Origin: Hyphomicrobiaceae bacterium
GTDB taxonomy: Bacteria; Pseudomonadota; Alphaproteobacteria; Rhizobiales; Hyphomicrobiaceae
DNA length: 64,000 bases
Direction of reading: 5' to 3'
NCBI GenBank assembly: GCA_022842785.1
Contig: JALHOW010000001.1
Span: 62,001-126,000 of the forward strand
Position 1 is the first letter of the stretch. The number at the start of each line of letters is the position of its first letter. A program made the position numbers and the translations under genes. The notes under the pieces are model-generated. The model was not told the DNA's origin. It saw nothing but the letters and a program-made list of their open reading frames with translations, and made no database searches. Positions 17,875-27,602 of this stretch are shown piece after piece.

Positions 17875-18426
17875 ATGAACTTGGTAAGAGCTGTCGTACG
17901 CTTGATCGACAAGCTGAACGGCGCGTTTGGCTTTGTCGCTGCCCTCTCGCTGCTCGGGCTCGTCTTCCTCGTCTGCTACGAGGTCTTCCTGCGTTACGTG
18001 ATGAAGGCGCCCACGACGTGGGGCAACGAGATGATCAGCTTCATCTTCGCTGGGTACGTCATGCTTGGTGGCGGCTACACGCTCCTAAAGCGCGATCACG
18101 TCGCGATGGATATCGTCTACTCGAGGTATTCCGATCGCGGTAAGGCGATCATCGATCTCTGCACCGCGGCGTTCATGCTGCTGTTCTGCTGGGTTCTCTT
18201 CGAGCAGACCTTCATCATGGCCAAGGAGGCGCTCGAGACGGGACAACGTGCTGCGTCGGATTGGAGTCCGCCACTCTTTCCGGTGCTGCTCGCGTTCCCG
18301 ATCGGTGCGGGCCTCATCTTGCTTCAAGCGCTGGCACGTATCGCGCGTGATCTGCACATGGCTCTCACCAATCAGCCACTACTGCCGGAGGATGCGGTCC
18401 TCGAGGCGCCGGAGGTTCGTCAATGA
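17875..18426 (+). CDS. TRAP transporter small permease DctQ
   Basis: A 183-residue protein with four predicted membrane helices. The DctQ signature is clear: helix 1 ends VCYEVFLRYVMKAPTTWGNE, followed by SFIFAGYVMLGGGYTLLKRDHVAMD. It bridges the binding protein and the large permease in the inner membrane. It starts about 90 bases after the binding-protein stop, and its stop overlaps the dctM start in ATGA, so translation is coupled. Confidence 0.93.
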   Translation: MNLVRAVVRLIDKLNGAFGFVAALSLLGLVFLVCYEVFLRYVMKAPTTWGNEMISFIFAGYVMLGGGYTLLKRDHVAMDIVYSRYSDRGKAIIDLCTAAFMLLFCWVLFEQTFIMAKEALETGQRAASDWSPPLFPVLLAFPIGAGLILLQALARIARDLHMALTNQPLLPEDAVLEAPEVRQ

Positions 18427-19739
18427 GCATCGAAGTCATCACGATCCTCCTCTTCGGATCGTTCCTGCTGCTCATGGCGGCCGGCCTGCCACTGGTCTTC
18501 TCGCTTGGCAGTGCCGCGATCATCGGAACGTACTTCCTGTGGGGACCCGAGGCACTCTACGCGCTCGGCATCAAGACCTTCAGCACGGCCACGAGCTTCG
18601 TGCTGCTCGCAATTCCCATGTTCATCTTCATGGGCAGCATGCTCGAGCGGTCAGGCCTTGCCGGCGACCTCTACGACATGATGAAGAAGTGGTTCGGCGG
18701 CATCAACGGAGGCCTCGCCGTCGGCACCATTCTCGTGTGCACGATCTTCGCCGCGCTCGTCGGCGTCAGCGGCGCCGCGACAGTGACCATGGGGCTTGTG
18801 GCTCTGCCATCAATGCTTGCCGCGAAGTACAGCAAAGGGCTCAGTATCGGGTCGATTGCAGGCGGTGGCGCATTGGGCGTGCTCATTCCACCGAGCGTAC
18901 TGATGATCGTGCTCGGACTCTATGCGAACGTTTCGGTTGGCATGCTTTTCATGGGCGGCATCACGGCCGGTCTCGTAATCGTGGTGCTTTTCATCCTGTA
19001 TATCCTAATCGCCTGCGCCATCTGGCCGGAGATGGGACCTGCGCTGCCGATGACCGAGCGTGCGACGTGGCCGGAGAAACTTGCCGCGCTCAAGGCGGTG
19101 ATCCTTCCGATCATGCTCGTGGCGCTCGTCCTCGGCACCATCGTCGGCGGTGTTGCCACACCGAGTGAGGCGGCAGGTATCGGTGCTGCAGGTGCAATGC
19201 TGTGTGCGCTTGCGTACGGCAAGCTCACCTGGACGGCGGTAAAGGAGTCTTCGCTCATCACGCTGCGCCTGACCTGTATGGTCATGTGGATCGTGTTCGC
19301 GGCGTCAATGTTCACGGCCCTCTATGCAGCCGTCGGCGCGGACCAGCTTGTAAGGGATGCGCTCTCCTACATCCCGGGCGGGAAGTGGGGCACTATTATC
19401 GGGATGCAGATCATCTGGATCATCATGGGGTGCTTCCTCGATCCGATCGGCATCATGCTGCTGACGGTGCCGCTCTTCTTCCCGATCGTCGTGCAGCTGG
19501 GCTTCGATCCAGTGTGGTTCGGCGTCCTGTTCGTCGTGAACATGGAGATGGCGTTCCTGACGCCGCCATTCGGGTTCAACCTCTTCTACATGCGCAGCGT
19601 CGCGCCGAAGGGGGTGACGATGCTCGACATCTACAAGGCGGTTCTTCCCTTCATCGCTCTGCAGTTCGTGGCGCTCATCCTGATGATCATCTTCCCGGAG
19701 CTGATCACGTGGCTGCCCTACAAGATGATGGGCAGATAG
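18423..19739 (+). CDS. TRAP transporter large permease DctM
   Basis: A 438-residue, about 12-helix permease that drives ion-coupled uptake. It carries DctM landmarks: IPMFIFMGSMLERSGLA, GVSGAATVTMGLVALPSML, the conserved GVLIPPSVLMIVLG, and the second-half GCFLDPIGIMLLTVPLFFP and LTPPFGFNLF. It is translationally coupled to dctQ. A terminator hairpin follows the stop. Together with the two genes upstream it forms a complete three-subunit TRAP system. Confidence 0.95.
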   Translation: MSIEVITILLFGSFLLLMAAGLPLVFSLGSAAIIGTYFLWGPEALYALGIKTFSTATSFVLLAIPMFIFMGSMLERSGLAGDLYDMMKKWFGGINGGLAVGTILVCTIFAALVGVSGAATVTMGLVALPSMLAAKYSKGLSIGSIAGGGALGVLIPPSVLMIVLGLYANVSVGMLFMGGITAGLVIVVLFILYILIACAIWPEMGPALPMTERATWPEKLAALKAVILPIMLVALVLGTIVGGVATPSEAAGIGAAGAMLCALAYGKLTWTAVKESSLITLRLTCMVMWIVFAASMFTALYAAVGADQLVRDALSYIPGGKWGTIIGMQIIWIIMGCFLDPIGIMLLTVPLFFPIVVQLGFDPVWFGVLFVVNMEMAFLTPPFGFNLFYMRSVAPKGVTMLDIYKAVLPFIALQFVALILMIIFPELITWLPYKMMGR

Positions 19740-19762
19740 TCTCTCCGCAGATGCACCAATTG

Positions 19763-19789
19763 CGAAAGCCGCCCATCGGGCGGCTTTCG
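19763..19789. terminator. Bidirectional terminator after dctM
   Basis: A perfect hairpin CGAAAGCCGCCC-ATC-GGGCGGCTTTCG lies between the convergent dctM and azlD stops. The A and T runs form the base of the stem. It suits termination from both sides. Confidence 0.8.
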
Positions 19790-19814
19790 TGCTTTCGAGA
19801 CGCCTTGGCGAGAG

Positions 19815-20120
19815 TCAGAGGCCTAACGCGCGCGTCGCCGCGATCACTCCGACGCCGACGAATGCTGAAATGAGCTCGTTCCGTGTGAGGGCCATCGCGA
19901 CGACGACAGCCGCCGTCGCGATGAGCTCGGCCGCGCCACCTCTCACGAGCGTCAGAGCCACGATGGCGCTCATGACAGCGAGCGGCGTACCGCGCAGCGC
20001 GGCGTCCAGCCTTTCGCTCGGTGGAAGAAACCGCATCACGAAGAACCCGCCGGCGCGGCAGACGAATGCGACAACAGCCATGACGACCAGCAGCTCGGCA
20101 AATGAAGGCGACGCGTTCAT
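19815..20120 (-). CDS. azlD: AzlD family branched-chain amino acid export subunit
   Basis: A 101-residue protein with three to four membrane helices. VCRAGGFFVMRFLPPSERLDAALRGTP is the typical AzlD loop (quoted segments near residues 20-46), and TRNELISAFVGVGVIAA ends the protein. AzlD pairs with AzlC in exporting branched-chain amino acids or analogues. Its start overlaps the azlC stop by four bases, so the two are coupled. Confidence 0.88.
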   Translation of the reverse strand: MNASPSFAELLVVMAVVAFVCRAGGFFVMRFLPPSERLDAALRGTPLAVMSAIVALTLVRGGAAELIATAAVVVAMALTRNELISAFVGVGVIAATRALGL

Positions 20121-20815
20121 GGACGGGACGCCCGCTTATGCGTGAGGCCGGTGAAAATACCGCCGGCGAGGCCGGCCGCAACCACCGCCCAGCCGAACGA
20201 CGCGATCTCGGCGATCAGTAACGCTGCACCCGCACCGACGACGATCGGGCCAATGTCGGGAACCCGTCGCGTCATGCCGACCATCATGGCGGCTGCAAAA
20301 GCGGCAAGCATGAAGTCGATGCCGAGCATCTGCGGGGAGACGACGGCGCTTCCGAGAAGACTACCGAGCATGGTGCCGCCAAGCCACGGAATGAGCATGG
20401 CGACGCTCGCGCCGAATACATAGCCGGCATCACGCTCCCCGTTGGCACGTGCTTTCATGGAAAGCAGCCAGCTCCCGTCCACGAGGAAGAAGAGCGTGCC
20501 ATAGGCCTTGAGCGGTGTCAGGTTGGAGAGCCACGGGCGCAGGGAGGCGCCGAAAATGAGGTAGCGCGCATTCATCACGGCAATGGCAGCGGCAACCGAA
20601 ACGTACCCGGCGCCGCCAGCCGCGATGAGCGCGACGGCTGCGAGCTGCGCTGTGCCAGAGAACACGAAGAAGCTCATGAGGCTTGCTTCGATCATGGCGA
20701 GGCCGGCTTGATTGGCCACCAGACCGAATGCCACGCCATAGAGGCCGGAGCTGACAGCGAGAAGTGTCGCCGCCCGGCCGCCGCGCGTAATGCCTTGCCA
20801 GGTGAAAGGGGTCAT
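20117..20815 (-). CDS. azlC: AzlC family branched-chain amino acid exporter
   Basis: A 232-residue inner-membrane protein. SSGLYGVAFGLVANQAGL, SFFVFSGTAQLAAVALI and NARYLIFGASLRPWL are AzlC hallmarks, and about six helices are visible. With AzlD it forms a two-component exporter; E. coli YgaZH is a model that exports valine. Which amino acid is exported here is unknown. It is the first gene of the azlCD pair. Confidence 0.92.
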   Translation of the reverse strand: MTPFTWQGITRGGRAATLLAVSSGLYGVAFGLVANQAGLAMIEASLMSFFVFSGTAQLAAVALIAAGGAGYVSVAAAIAVMNARYLIFGASLRPWLSNLTPLKAYGTLFFLVDGSWLLSMKARANGERDAGYVFGASVAMLIPWLGGTMLGSLLGSAVVSPQMLGIDFMLAAFAAAMMVGMTRRVPDIGPIVVGAGAALLIAEIASFGWAVVAAGLAGGIFTGLTHKRASRP

Positions 20816-20959
20816 TGAAGATCTGGTCTCGATGGCGTGCCGTGAAAAGGAGCGGCACCTTCCGCGAGGCGATCTGGACGGTCAACCTGCATCGCCGTCG
20901 AAAATGGCAGGCAGCCGCACCAAGTACGCATATTGCTGACAGCCCTTGTCAGCAACGCA

Positions 20960-21613
20960 TCAGCTGCGTTCGAGCGCGCGCTCCAGTCGTCGGCTGAGCA
21001 TCCAGGAGAGGCCGAGGAATATCACCAGCATGGCGACACCGAGACCCGACGAAGCCTGGCTCATGACCTGCTCGGACACTTGGCCGAATGCGTAGCCGGC
21101 ATAGACGACGGCAACGGACCACAGGCCGGCTGCAATGAAGTTCAGAACGAGGAACGTCGACCAGGATAGCGACGACACGCCGTAGGCGAAGCCGGCGACG
21201 CCGCGGATGCCATGCGGATAGCGGTGAATGAGGATCATCCAAATATGATGACGGCCCGCGAGGTGCGCGGCTGTCTGGATTGCGCGCTCGAGCTTGGGAA
21301 ATGATGCGAACCAGCTCGTGCCGTAGCGTCGCCCGATCCAGAAGCGGACTACGTCGCCAACGAAGCTGCCGATCCAGCAAACGACGATCAACGTCCCGAG
21401 GTTCAATGCTCCCGCGTGTGCGGCATATCCGGCGAACATCGCGAGCAGCAGGCTGTGCGAGGTCGCGTACGCGAACATCAGCCCGTAGATGGCATCGTGG
21501 TTCTGGCGGATCAGTTCGAGGAAGGACGTAAGATCGGTCGGGAAGAGCACGAGGACACCCGTAAATGACGGTCGTGCCCTGGTGCACGACAACCCCTGCG
21601 TGCCCGCTAGCAT
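20960..21613 (-). CDS. DedA/SNARE-associated family membrane protein
   Basis: A 217-residue inner-membrane protein. It shows DedA-family phrases: CWIGSFVGDVVRFWIGRRYG in the middle and HRYPHGIRGVAGFAYG, where family members carry the conserved F/YxRxxP(G)xR-like segment. DedA proteins flip polyprenyl-phosphate or phospholipid carriers. The first 20 or so residues look unlike the family, so a GTG at 21550 is an alternative start. It lies downstream of recQ on the same strand. Confidence 0.8.
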   Translation of the reverse strand: MLAGTQGLSCTRARPSFTGVLVLFPTDLTSFLELIRQNHDAIYGLMFAYATSHSLLLAMFAGYAAHAGALNLGTLIVVCWIGSFVGDVVRFWIGRRYGTSWFASFPKLERAIQTAAHLAGRHHIWMILIHRYPHGIRGVAGFAYGVSSLSWSTFLVLNFIAAGLWSVAVVYAGYAFGQVSEQVMSQASSGLGVAMLVIFLGLSWMLSRRLERALERS

Positions 21614-21678
21614 TGCGGCCCGAGAATGCCAACTGAAAACATGACAATGTGGCGGGCGACCGGCTCGAATAGGCGCAG

Positions 21679-23601
21679 CTACGAGGCTTTTGCGGCGCCG
21701 CTCAAGGCCTCGAGAAAGGCTCCACCATAGCGTGTCACGCGGGCGTCGCCCATGCCGTGGACGAGCTTGAGTTCGTCGCGCGTGCGCGGCTTGAGACGTA
21801 CCATGTCGATCAGCGAGCGGTCGTGGCAGACGATGTAGGGCGGCACGTTGGCGTCGCGCGCCAGCTGCCCCCGCACCTCGCGCAACGTGCGGTAGAGTTC
21901 GACCTCATTCTCCTGCAGGCCTGGCACGGCGGCATTGCGGCGCGATGAGCGCTTGCGGCTCTCGCTGCGCGTTCGCGAACTCGCGGAGGGTTTGCGCACC
22001 ATGAAGGGCGCCTCGCCGCGGAGCACGATGCGGGCGCTCTCCGACAGCGCGAGCGTGCCGTGCCCTTCGCCGTCCGCGACGAGGTGGCCGGCGGCGACGA
22101 GCTGGCGAAGAATGCCGCGCCATTGCGCGCCATCGACATCGCGGCCGATGCCGAAGACTGACAGCTTGTCATGGTGATTGCGTACGATGCGCTCGTCGAC
22201 CTTGCCGCTGAGCACATCGACGATATAGCCGACGCCGAAGCGCTGGTCCGTGCGGTAGACGGCGGAGAGCGCCTTCTGTGCGAGCACGGTGCCGTCAATG
22301 CAGTCCGGTGGCTCGAGGCAGTTGTCACAGTTGCCGCACGGTTCCGCGCGCTGCTCGTTGAAATAGGCGAGGAGGAGCTGTCGGCGGCAGCTCGCGGCTT
22401 CGGCGAGCGCGATCAAGGCGTCGAGCTTCGCGCGCTGCACGGCCTTGTGCTGCTCGCCGGCTTCGGACTGCGCGATCCATTGGCGCTGCGTGATGATGTC
22501 GCCAAGACCGTAGGCCATCCAGGCATCGGCCGGCTCGCCGTCGCGCCCGGCGCGGCCGGTTTCCTGGTAATAGGCTTCGATGGATTTCGGCAGGCTCAAA
22601 TGCGCCACGAAGCGCACGTCCGGCTTGTCGATGCCCATGCCGAAAGCGATCGTTGCGACGACGATCAGCCCATCGTCGGCCAGAAAGCGCTGCTGCACGG
22701 AGCGCCGTACCTCGGGTGCGAGCCCTGCATGATAGGCGAGCGCCGTGCGTCCCTTCGACGTCAGCCAGTCAGCCGTTTCCTCGACCTGCTTGCGGCTCAG
22801 GCAATAGACGATGCCGGCATCGCCCGCGTGCTCCTCCGCGATGAAGCGCCAGAGCCGCTCGCGGGCACCCATGCTTCCCGTCTCGGCAATGCGGTAGCGG
22901 ATGTTCGGGCGATCGAAGCTCGCGACGAGCTTCTCGGCATTCTCCAGCGCGAGCTCGCGCACGATCTCCGCGCGCGTCTTCTCATCGGCGGTCGCAGTGA
23001 GCGCGATGCGTGGTACGCCCGGAAAGCGCTCGGCCAGAATGCGGAGCTGGCGATACTCGGGACGGAAATCGTGCCCCCACTGCGAGACGCAGTGCGCTTC
23101 GTCGATGGCGAAGAGTGCGATGTCGGTCGAGGCCAGCAGCTCCAGGAGGCGTGGCTGAACCAGGCGCTCGGGCGCGACGTAGAGGAGGTCCAGCACTCCC
23201 GCACGCACAGCCTTCTCGATCTCGATCTGCTCGGGCCAAGAAACGGAGGAGTTGAGGAACGCGGCATTCACGCCGAGTGATTTGAGCGCGTCCACCTGAT
23301 CCTGCATGAGCGCGATCAGCGGCGAGACGACGACCGCTGTTCCGGGGCGCACGAGCGCCGGGATCTGATAGCAGATCGACTTGCCGCCGCCCGTCGGCAT
23401 GAGCACGAAGGCGTCGCGCCCGCCGAGCAGGGCCCGGATCGCGCTCTCCTGGTGCGATCGGAAGTCGCGGTAGCCGAATGTCTTCTGGAGGATAGCCTGC
23501 GCGCGCCTGAAGGCCTCGTTGACATCCTCGGGGGCATCCCCGAGGGCATCTCCGGCGTCCCAAGCGGGCGCTGCCGGCATCTGACGGGCGAACAAAGACA
23601 T
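21679..23601 (-). CDS. recQ: ATP-dependent DNA helicase RecQ
   Basis: A 640-residue RecQ helicase. Walker A TGGGKS lies at residues 70-75, the DEAH box at 167-170, and motif [12 protein letters not shown] in the second helicase domain. The zinc site follows ([12 protein letters not shown]...CGNCDNC), then the winged helix, an Arg/Ser-rich linker, and an HRDC domain in the last 75 residues ([14 protein letters not shown] to [14 protein letters not shown]). It unwinds DNA in recombination and fork repair. The ATG at 23601 lacks a strong ribosome site, but the frame upstream is not helicase-like. Confidence 0.95.
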   Translation of the reverse strand: MSLFARQMPAAPAWDAGDALGDAPEDVNEAFRRAQAILQKTFGYRDFRSHQESAIRALLGGRDAFVLMPTGGGKSICYQIPALVRPGTAVVVSPLIALMQDQVDALKSLGVNAAFLNSSVSWPEQIEIEKAVRAGVLDLLYVAPERLVQPRLLELLASTDIALFAIDEAHCVSQWGHDFRPEYRQLRILAERFPGVPRIALTATADEKTRAEIVRELALENAEKLVASFDRPNIRYRIAETGSMGARERLWRFIAEEHAGDAGIVYCLSRKQVEETADWLTSKGRTALAYHAGLAPEVRRSVQQRFLADDGLIVVATIAFGMGIDKPDVRFVAHLSLPKSIEAYYQETGRAGRDGEPADAWMAYGLGDIITQRQWIAQSEAGEQHKAVQRAKLDALIALAEAASCRRQLLLAYFNEQRAEPCGNCDNCLEPPDCIDGTVLAQKALSAVYRTDQRFGVGYIVDVLSGKVDERIVRNHHDKLSVFGIGRDVDGAQWRGILRQLVAAGHLVADGEGHGTLALSESARIVLRGEAPFMVRKPSASSRTRSESRKRSSRRNAAVPGLQENEVELYRTLREVRGQLARDANVPPYIVCHDRSLIDMVRLKPRTRDELKLVHGMGDARVTRYGGAFLEALSGAAKAS

Positions 23602-23795
23602 GCGTGGCGTCCGGCGGCGCGAGAGGTTTCGTTGCTCATGACACCATGAGGGCGATTCTGGCCCCCTGCCAACGCCGGCCGGGGTATCGGGCGTGGATTG
23701 GGGGGTAGGGGTTGCCGAATTGCGCGTCGCGTGGGCGCTCCATGCCGTGCGCGCCCGTATGCCATGCGGTGAAGGGCGCCCAGGGCGCGGAAAAC

Positions 23796-23824
23796 TTGCG
23801 GGGGAAGGCGACCGCCCCCTATAG
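23796..23824 (+). promoter_or_regulatory. Candidate pepA promoter
   Basis: TTGCGG is followed after 17-18 bases by CTATAGC, about 50 bases upstream of the pepA ATG in the recQ-pepA divergent gap. It is a fair sigma70-like match only. Confidence 0.38.
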
Positions 23825-23872
23825 CAGACGTTCGTGCGGCCCCGCCTATCGCGATCCAGGAGTAGTGCTTCG

Positions 23873-25402
23873 ATGTCCCAACGTCCCGAGATCCGCTTTG
23901 TCGCCCTCGATGCGGCTACGAACCCGGTGATTGCCGCGCTCGTCGGGCAGGATCTGACCATGCCGCCGGCATTGAAGGCACTGGATCAAAAGTCGGGTGG
24001 CGCCCTGACGCGTGCCGCCAAGGCCGCCGACTTCAAGGGCAAGGCGCGCAGCAGCATCGAGATCCTCTCGCCCGAGAAGCTGGAAACAACCCGCCTGCAT
24101 CTGATCGGCACGGCAGAGAGTGAGCCGTCAGGCGAGCTCGACTGGATGCGCGCAGGGTCCGCGGCCTATACGGCCATTCACGCGCGCAAGGCACCAGCCG
24201 CGAGCCTCTTCGCCGAGGCGCCGGACAAGGGCGCGCCTGCAGCCGATGAACTTGCAGCGCTCCTCGCCTTTGGTGCGCTGCTCAGGAGCTACAACTTCCG
24301 CAAATACCGCACGCGCCCCGCTCGCGAGAACAACAACGGCGAGAGCGAGGCCGAGGAAAAGGCCAACGTCCTCTATATCCACTGCAAGGATCCACGCGCG
24401 GCCGAGAAGGCGTTCGCCGACAAGCTCGCAGTAGCCGAAGGCGTGTTCGCCGCACGCGATCTGGTGAATGAGCCCGCCAACGCGCTCGGGCCCGTCGAGT
24501 TTGCCGCGCGCGCGGAGGAGCTTTCGTCGCTCGGCGTCGAAGTCGAGGTTCTGGAGCCGGATGCGCTCGAGAAGCTCGGCATGGGCGCGCTGCTCGGCGT
24601 TGCACAGGGCAGCACACGGCCTGCGCGCGTCGTGGTCATGCAGTGGCACGGCGCGAAGTCCAAGCGTACCAAGCCGGTCTGCATCATCGGCAAGGGCGTG
24701 GTGTTCGACAGTGGTGGTCTCTCCATGAAGCCGGCGGCCGGCATGGAGGACATGAAGGGCGATATGGGCGGTGCGGCCTGCGTCGTCGGCCTTATGAAGG
24801 CACTTGCTGCGCGCAAGGCCGCGGCGAACGTCGTCGGCGTCATCGGCCTCGTCGAGAACATGGTGTCCGGCGGGGCGCAGCGCCCCGGCGATATCGTGAA
24901 GTCCATGTCCGGGCAGACCATCGAGGTGCTCAATACGGATGCGGAAGGCCGCCTCGTGCTCGCGGACGTGGTTTGGTACGCGCAGGAGCGCTTCAAGCCG
25001 CGTCTCATGGTCGATCTCGCGACGCTGACGGGGGCGATCATGGTCGCGCTCGGCAAGGAGCACGCGGGGCTTTTCGCCAATGACGACAAGCTCGCGGCCG
25101 ACATCACCGAAGCCGGCCTCGCGACCGGCGAGAAAGTCTGGCGGATGCCGCTCGGTAAAGCCTACGACAAGCTCATCGACAGCAAGAATGCCGATATGAA
25201 GAACATCGGCGGGCGCTTTGGCGGCGCGATCACGGGTGCGCAATTCATCCAGCGCTTCGTGAAGGATACGCCCTGGGCGCATCTTGATATTGCCGGCACG
25301 GCGATGGATTCCGTGAAGGACGAGCTGAACCAGGGTTGGGCTTCGGGCTGGGGCGTGCGCCTGCTCGATCGCATGATCGCCGACAAGCACGAGAAGGGGT
25401 GA
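23873..25402 (+). CDS. pepA: Leucyl aminopeptidase (M17 family)
   Basis: A 509-residue cytosolic aminopeptidase of normal length. The dizinc site is visible: Lys274 and Asp279 in [16 protein letters not shown], and the M17 signature NTDAEGRL at 354-361. The N-terminal macro-like domain occupies about the first 180 residues. The enzyme releases N-terminal amino acids from peptides; some homologues also bind DNA, which cannot be judged here. The ATG at 23873 follows AGGAG. It diverges from recQ and converges on a small membrane-protein gene. Confidence 0.96.
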   Translation: MSQRPEIRFVALDAATNPVIAALVGQDLTMPPALKALDQKSGGALTRAAKAADFKGKARSSIEILSPEKLETTRLHLIGTAESEPSGELDWMRAGSAAYTAIHARKAPAASLFAEAPDKGAPAADELAALLAFGALLRSYNFRKYRTRPARENNNGESEAEEKANVLYIHCKDPRAAEKAFADKLAVAEGVFAARDLVNEPANALGPVEFAARAEELSSLGVEVEVLEPDALEKLGMGALLGVAQGSTRPARVVVMQWHGAKSKRTKPVCIIGKGVVFDSGGLSMKPAAGMEDMKGDMGGAACVVGLMKALAARKAAANVVGVIGLVENMVSGGAQRPGDIVKSMSGQTIEVLNTDAEGRLVLADVVWYAQERFKPRLMVDLATLTGAIMVALGKEHAGLFANDDKLAADITEAGLATGEKVWRMPLGKAYDKLIDSKNADMKNIGGRFGGAITGAQFIQRFVKDTPWAHLDIAGTAMDSVKDELNQGWASGWGVRLLDRMIADKHEKG

Positions 25403-25457
25403 GTGAGGGCGGCGGGAAGAGACGAAGTGCTCAGGCGCTAGCGAGCGCCGCCGCGCT

Positions 25458-25889
25458 CTACGCCGCTCCCGCCTGGCGTGCCTCCACTGTGCGCGGGTCA
25501 TCGCGCACGTCAGGTACGACTGCCACTTCGGCGTTTTGCGCGGGTTCGGCCGCCGCTCTCCATGCGCGAGCCGTGCCACGCTCGAGTTTCACCATGAGAG
25601 CGTACGGCACGCCCTCCGCCGCATGGCGGTGGTAGTACCAGACGAGGAAGGCATCGAATGCGGTTACCAGCAGGTTCCACGAATAGAGCGCGATAAGCGC
25701 CGATAGCTCGCCGGTCTCACTATAGAGCGCGAGCTTCGAGAGAATGCCGCAGACGTAGCCGGCGACGATCAGAAGTACGAACCCGAGGCTCTTTCCGCTG
25801 GCGCGCTTGGTCGTCAGCATTTTCCAGATGGAGCAGTACCAGCTCACGGAAAAAGCCGCGAGCATCGCGGCTTCCAAAAGTGCGGTCAT
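25458..25889 (-). CDS. Small multi-spanning membrane protein, PQ-loop/SWEET-like (uncertain)
   Basis: A 143-residue protein with three or four membrane helices. The first loop SWYCSIWKMLTTKRASGKSL resembles the PQ-loop of small SWEET-like carriers, although the Pro-Gln pair itself is absent. Other segments are GYVCGILSKLALYSE and SWNLLVTAFDAFLVWYYH. A soluble, acidic tail of about 40 residues follows. No function is assigned. It stands alone between pepA and a barrel-protein gene. Confidence 0.6.
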   Translation of the reverse strand: MTALLEAAMLAAFSVSWYCSIWKMLTTKRASGKSLGFVLLIVAGYVCGILSKLALYSETGELSALIALYSWNLLVTAFDAFLVWYYHRHAAEGVPYALMVKLERGTARAWRAAAEPAQNAEVAVVPDVRDDPRTVEARQAGAA

Positions 25890-26103
25890 GTACCGGATCC
25901 TGCTTCGCTAATCTGTGCCTGTCGGGACGTCGATGGCGTGGCTGCCTGCGATTGCGCAGTGCAGTCCTGCTGCTCGATCAGGTTCTTTAAGAATTGTTGC
26001 AGGATTGTTTGAGCGATCGATCTGCTTGAATGCCGGAATTTCCTCTGCCAGGATCGCCCCAAAACAAGCATTGGGGGAGCATTTGAGGCGTCGGTATTCG
26101 GTT

Positions 26104-27303
26104 TTGGCATTACAAATCAAGTTCGTTTGCGGGCTGATCTCCTTGGTGCTCTGCACGGGCCAAGTCATTGCGCAAACAGCGCCGGTCTATCACGATCTTC
26201 GCGATGTCGTCGGCGTCGAGCGTGGTTCGACGGCGCTCATCGGCCCCGTCGATAAAGACACGTACTTTCTGACGTTCGACACCTTCGGATCCGAGGAAAT
26301 CGGTCCGTCGATTGCCAGCGCCGCAGCGGCCGTGCCGGGGCTGCTCTTGCAGCATGATCAGTTCGACAGTGTCGTGGTTCTGGGAGGGCCGTTCGAAACC
26401 GGGCAGCGGGAGCTGCTCGCGCTCGGCCTCGGATATCGCATCAAGACATCCGCCAATGGGCCGACTTTCTTCCTTAATGGAGACTACGCGGACGTCATCC
26501 TCGGCTCGGCGGAAAGTCGCGCCTTGGGTTTGACGGGGGCGAACTCGAATCTTTCGCTCGGTGCCCGCCACGTCTGGGCTCTTAGCCAACTTTCGCGGGT
26601 TACAGTCGAGCTCAGCTTCACGGCACGCGAATGGAAAGGGGACGCTGAGGTGTTCGACATGCGCGTTATCGACGAGAAACTGCGCATTCTGCGCGCGCGC
26701 GCTTCGTATGCCAACAGGACCCCGAGCGGTCTGACGACACGCCTTGGCGTCACGGTGCACAAAGGTCTTCCCGGGCTTGGGAGCTCGCCGACGGACAATC
26801 CACTGTCATCGCTGCCGGGCGCCTCCTCGGATTTTTTCACGGCCTCGTTCAGCGCCGATGCAATCGTCCCGATATCGCGTCAGTTCGTGTTCGTCGCGGG
26901 CGCGATTGGCCAGTGGTCGGACGCTTCGCTGCCGTACTCGCAGCGTTGTGGGTACGGGACCAACGAGTTCAGCCGCGCTTTCGATCGCACGTTCGTCAAC
27001 GGTGACAAGTGCCTCGGTATGAGAGGGGAGATCGCCTACAATCTGCCGGTCCAGTTTCCCTCCTGGGCCTCCCTCAGGTCCGCCCAACTGTTCGCGGCGG
27101 CGGATGTCGGAAAGCTCTGGAATGTTGGCAGTGCGGGGCTTCCGTCCTCCGAAGATGCGTGGGGCAGCGTCTACGCAGGGATGCGAGTTTCGACGTCCAA
27201 ACTCATTGCGGAACTCACGCTGTCGCGGATCGTCGACGGCGTCGAAGGACCAATCGAACAGGACGCGACACGGCTTTGGTTCAGGTCGGCCGTGCGCTTC
27301 TAA
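26104..27303 (+). CDS. ShlB/FhaC-type outer-membrane barrel protein without visible POTRA domains
   Basis: About 399 residues starting with a Sec signal peptide (core FVCGLISLVLCTGQVIAQT) and ending in a C-terminal phenylalanine (WFRSAVRF), as outer-membrane barrels do. The block CGYGTNEFSRAFDRTFVNGD, then MRGEIAYNL, matches the GGxxFxRGYDxxxxxGD...EL region of two-partner-secretion translocators. The N-terminal POTRA pair of that family is not seen between the signal and the barrel, and the protein is roughly 150 residues shorter than usual. No secreted TpsA partner is nearby. Start uncertain: TTG 26104 begins the signal peptide; the same frame is open back to 25915. Confidence 0.6.
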   Translation: MALQIKFVCGLISLVLCTGQVIAQTAPVYHDLRDVVGVERGSTALIGPVDKDTYFLTFDTFGSEEIGPSIASAAAAVPGLLLQHDQFDSVVVLGGPFETGQRELLALGLGYRIKTSANGPTFFLNGDYADVILGSAESRALGLTGANSNLSLGARHVWALSQLSRVTVELSFTAREWKGDAEVFDMRVIDEKLRILRARASYANRTPSGLTTRLGVTVHKGLPGLGSSPTDNPLSSLPGASSDFFTASFSADAIVPISRQFVFVAGAIGQWSDASLPYSQRCGYGTNEFSRAFDRTFVNGDKCLGMRGEIAYNLPVQFPSWASLRSAQLFAAADVGKLWNVGSAGLPSSEDAWGSVYAGMRVSTSKLIAELTLSRIVDGVEGPIEQDATRLWFRSAVRF

Positions 27304-27602
27304 GTGCACGTCCGGAGAAGCCAGCAGGCGCTTTTTGGTTACTCACCGAGCTGGATCTTGGTGAGCGGCGAAATTATCAGCTACAGTCGTCGTCAATGTT
27401 GGGCCTGAAGCCCTCGATTGTATTCTTTTGATTGCAAGAAAAAGATTGTGCGGCGCGACGTCCGACGCGCCGCACAATAGTAAGGAAGATGGTCAATGCA
27501 ATCCGATCTAACTAACGTGAGATTGTTGCAGCTATATTTGAATTCTGCCCGACGTCGCGTGCCTGCGCCGATCGACTTTTCCGAAGACAGCGGGGACATT
27601 CG
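27304..27602. other. Gene-free stretch with a long inverted repeat
   Basis: These 299 bases separate the barrel gene from the winged-helix regulator. No credible coding frame is seen. The only clear structure is the 13-base inverted repeat at 27445-27478. Confidence 0.5.
27445..27478. repeat. 13-base perfect inverted repeat (hairpin)
   Basis: ATTGTGCGGCGCG at 27445-27457 is matched exactly by its complement at 27466-27478, with an eight-base loop. A GAAAAAG run on its left would give a U tract for a minus-strand transcript. It could be the terminator of the barrel gene or an operator upstream of the regulator gene; neither is established. Confidence 0.65.

Noticed and set aside
23834-25579. 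Long reverse-strand frames opposite pepA
   Set aside because: They are complementary shadows of a gene with clear M17 motifs; their composition is rich in Arg, His and Asp and lacks any domain.
25915-26103. N-terminal extension of the barrel protein as a POTRA domain
   Set aside because: The 63 upstream in-frame residues have no POTRA pattern and would place the signal peptide inside the protein.
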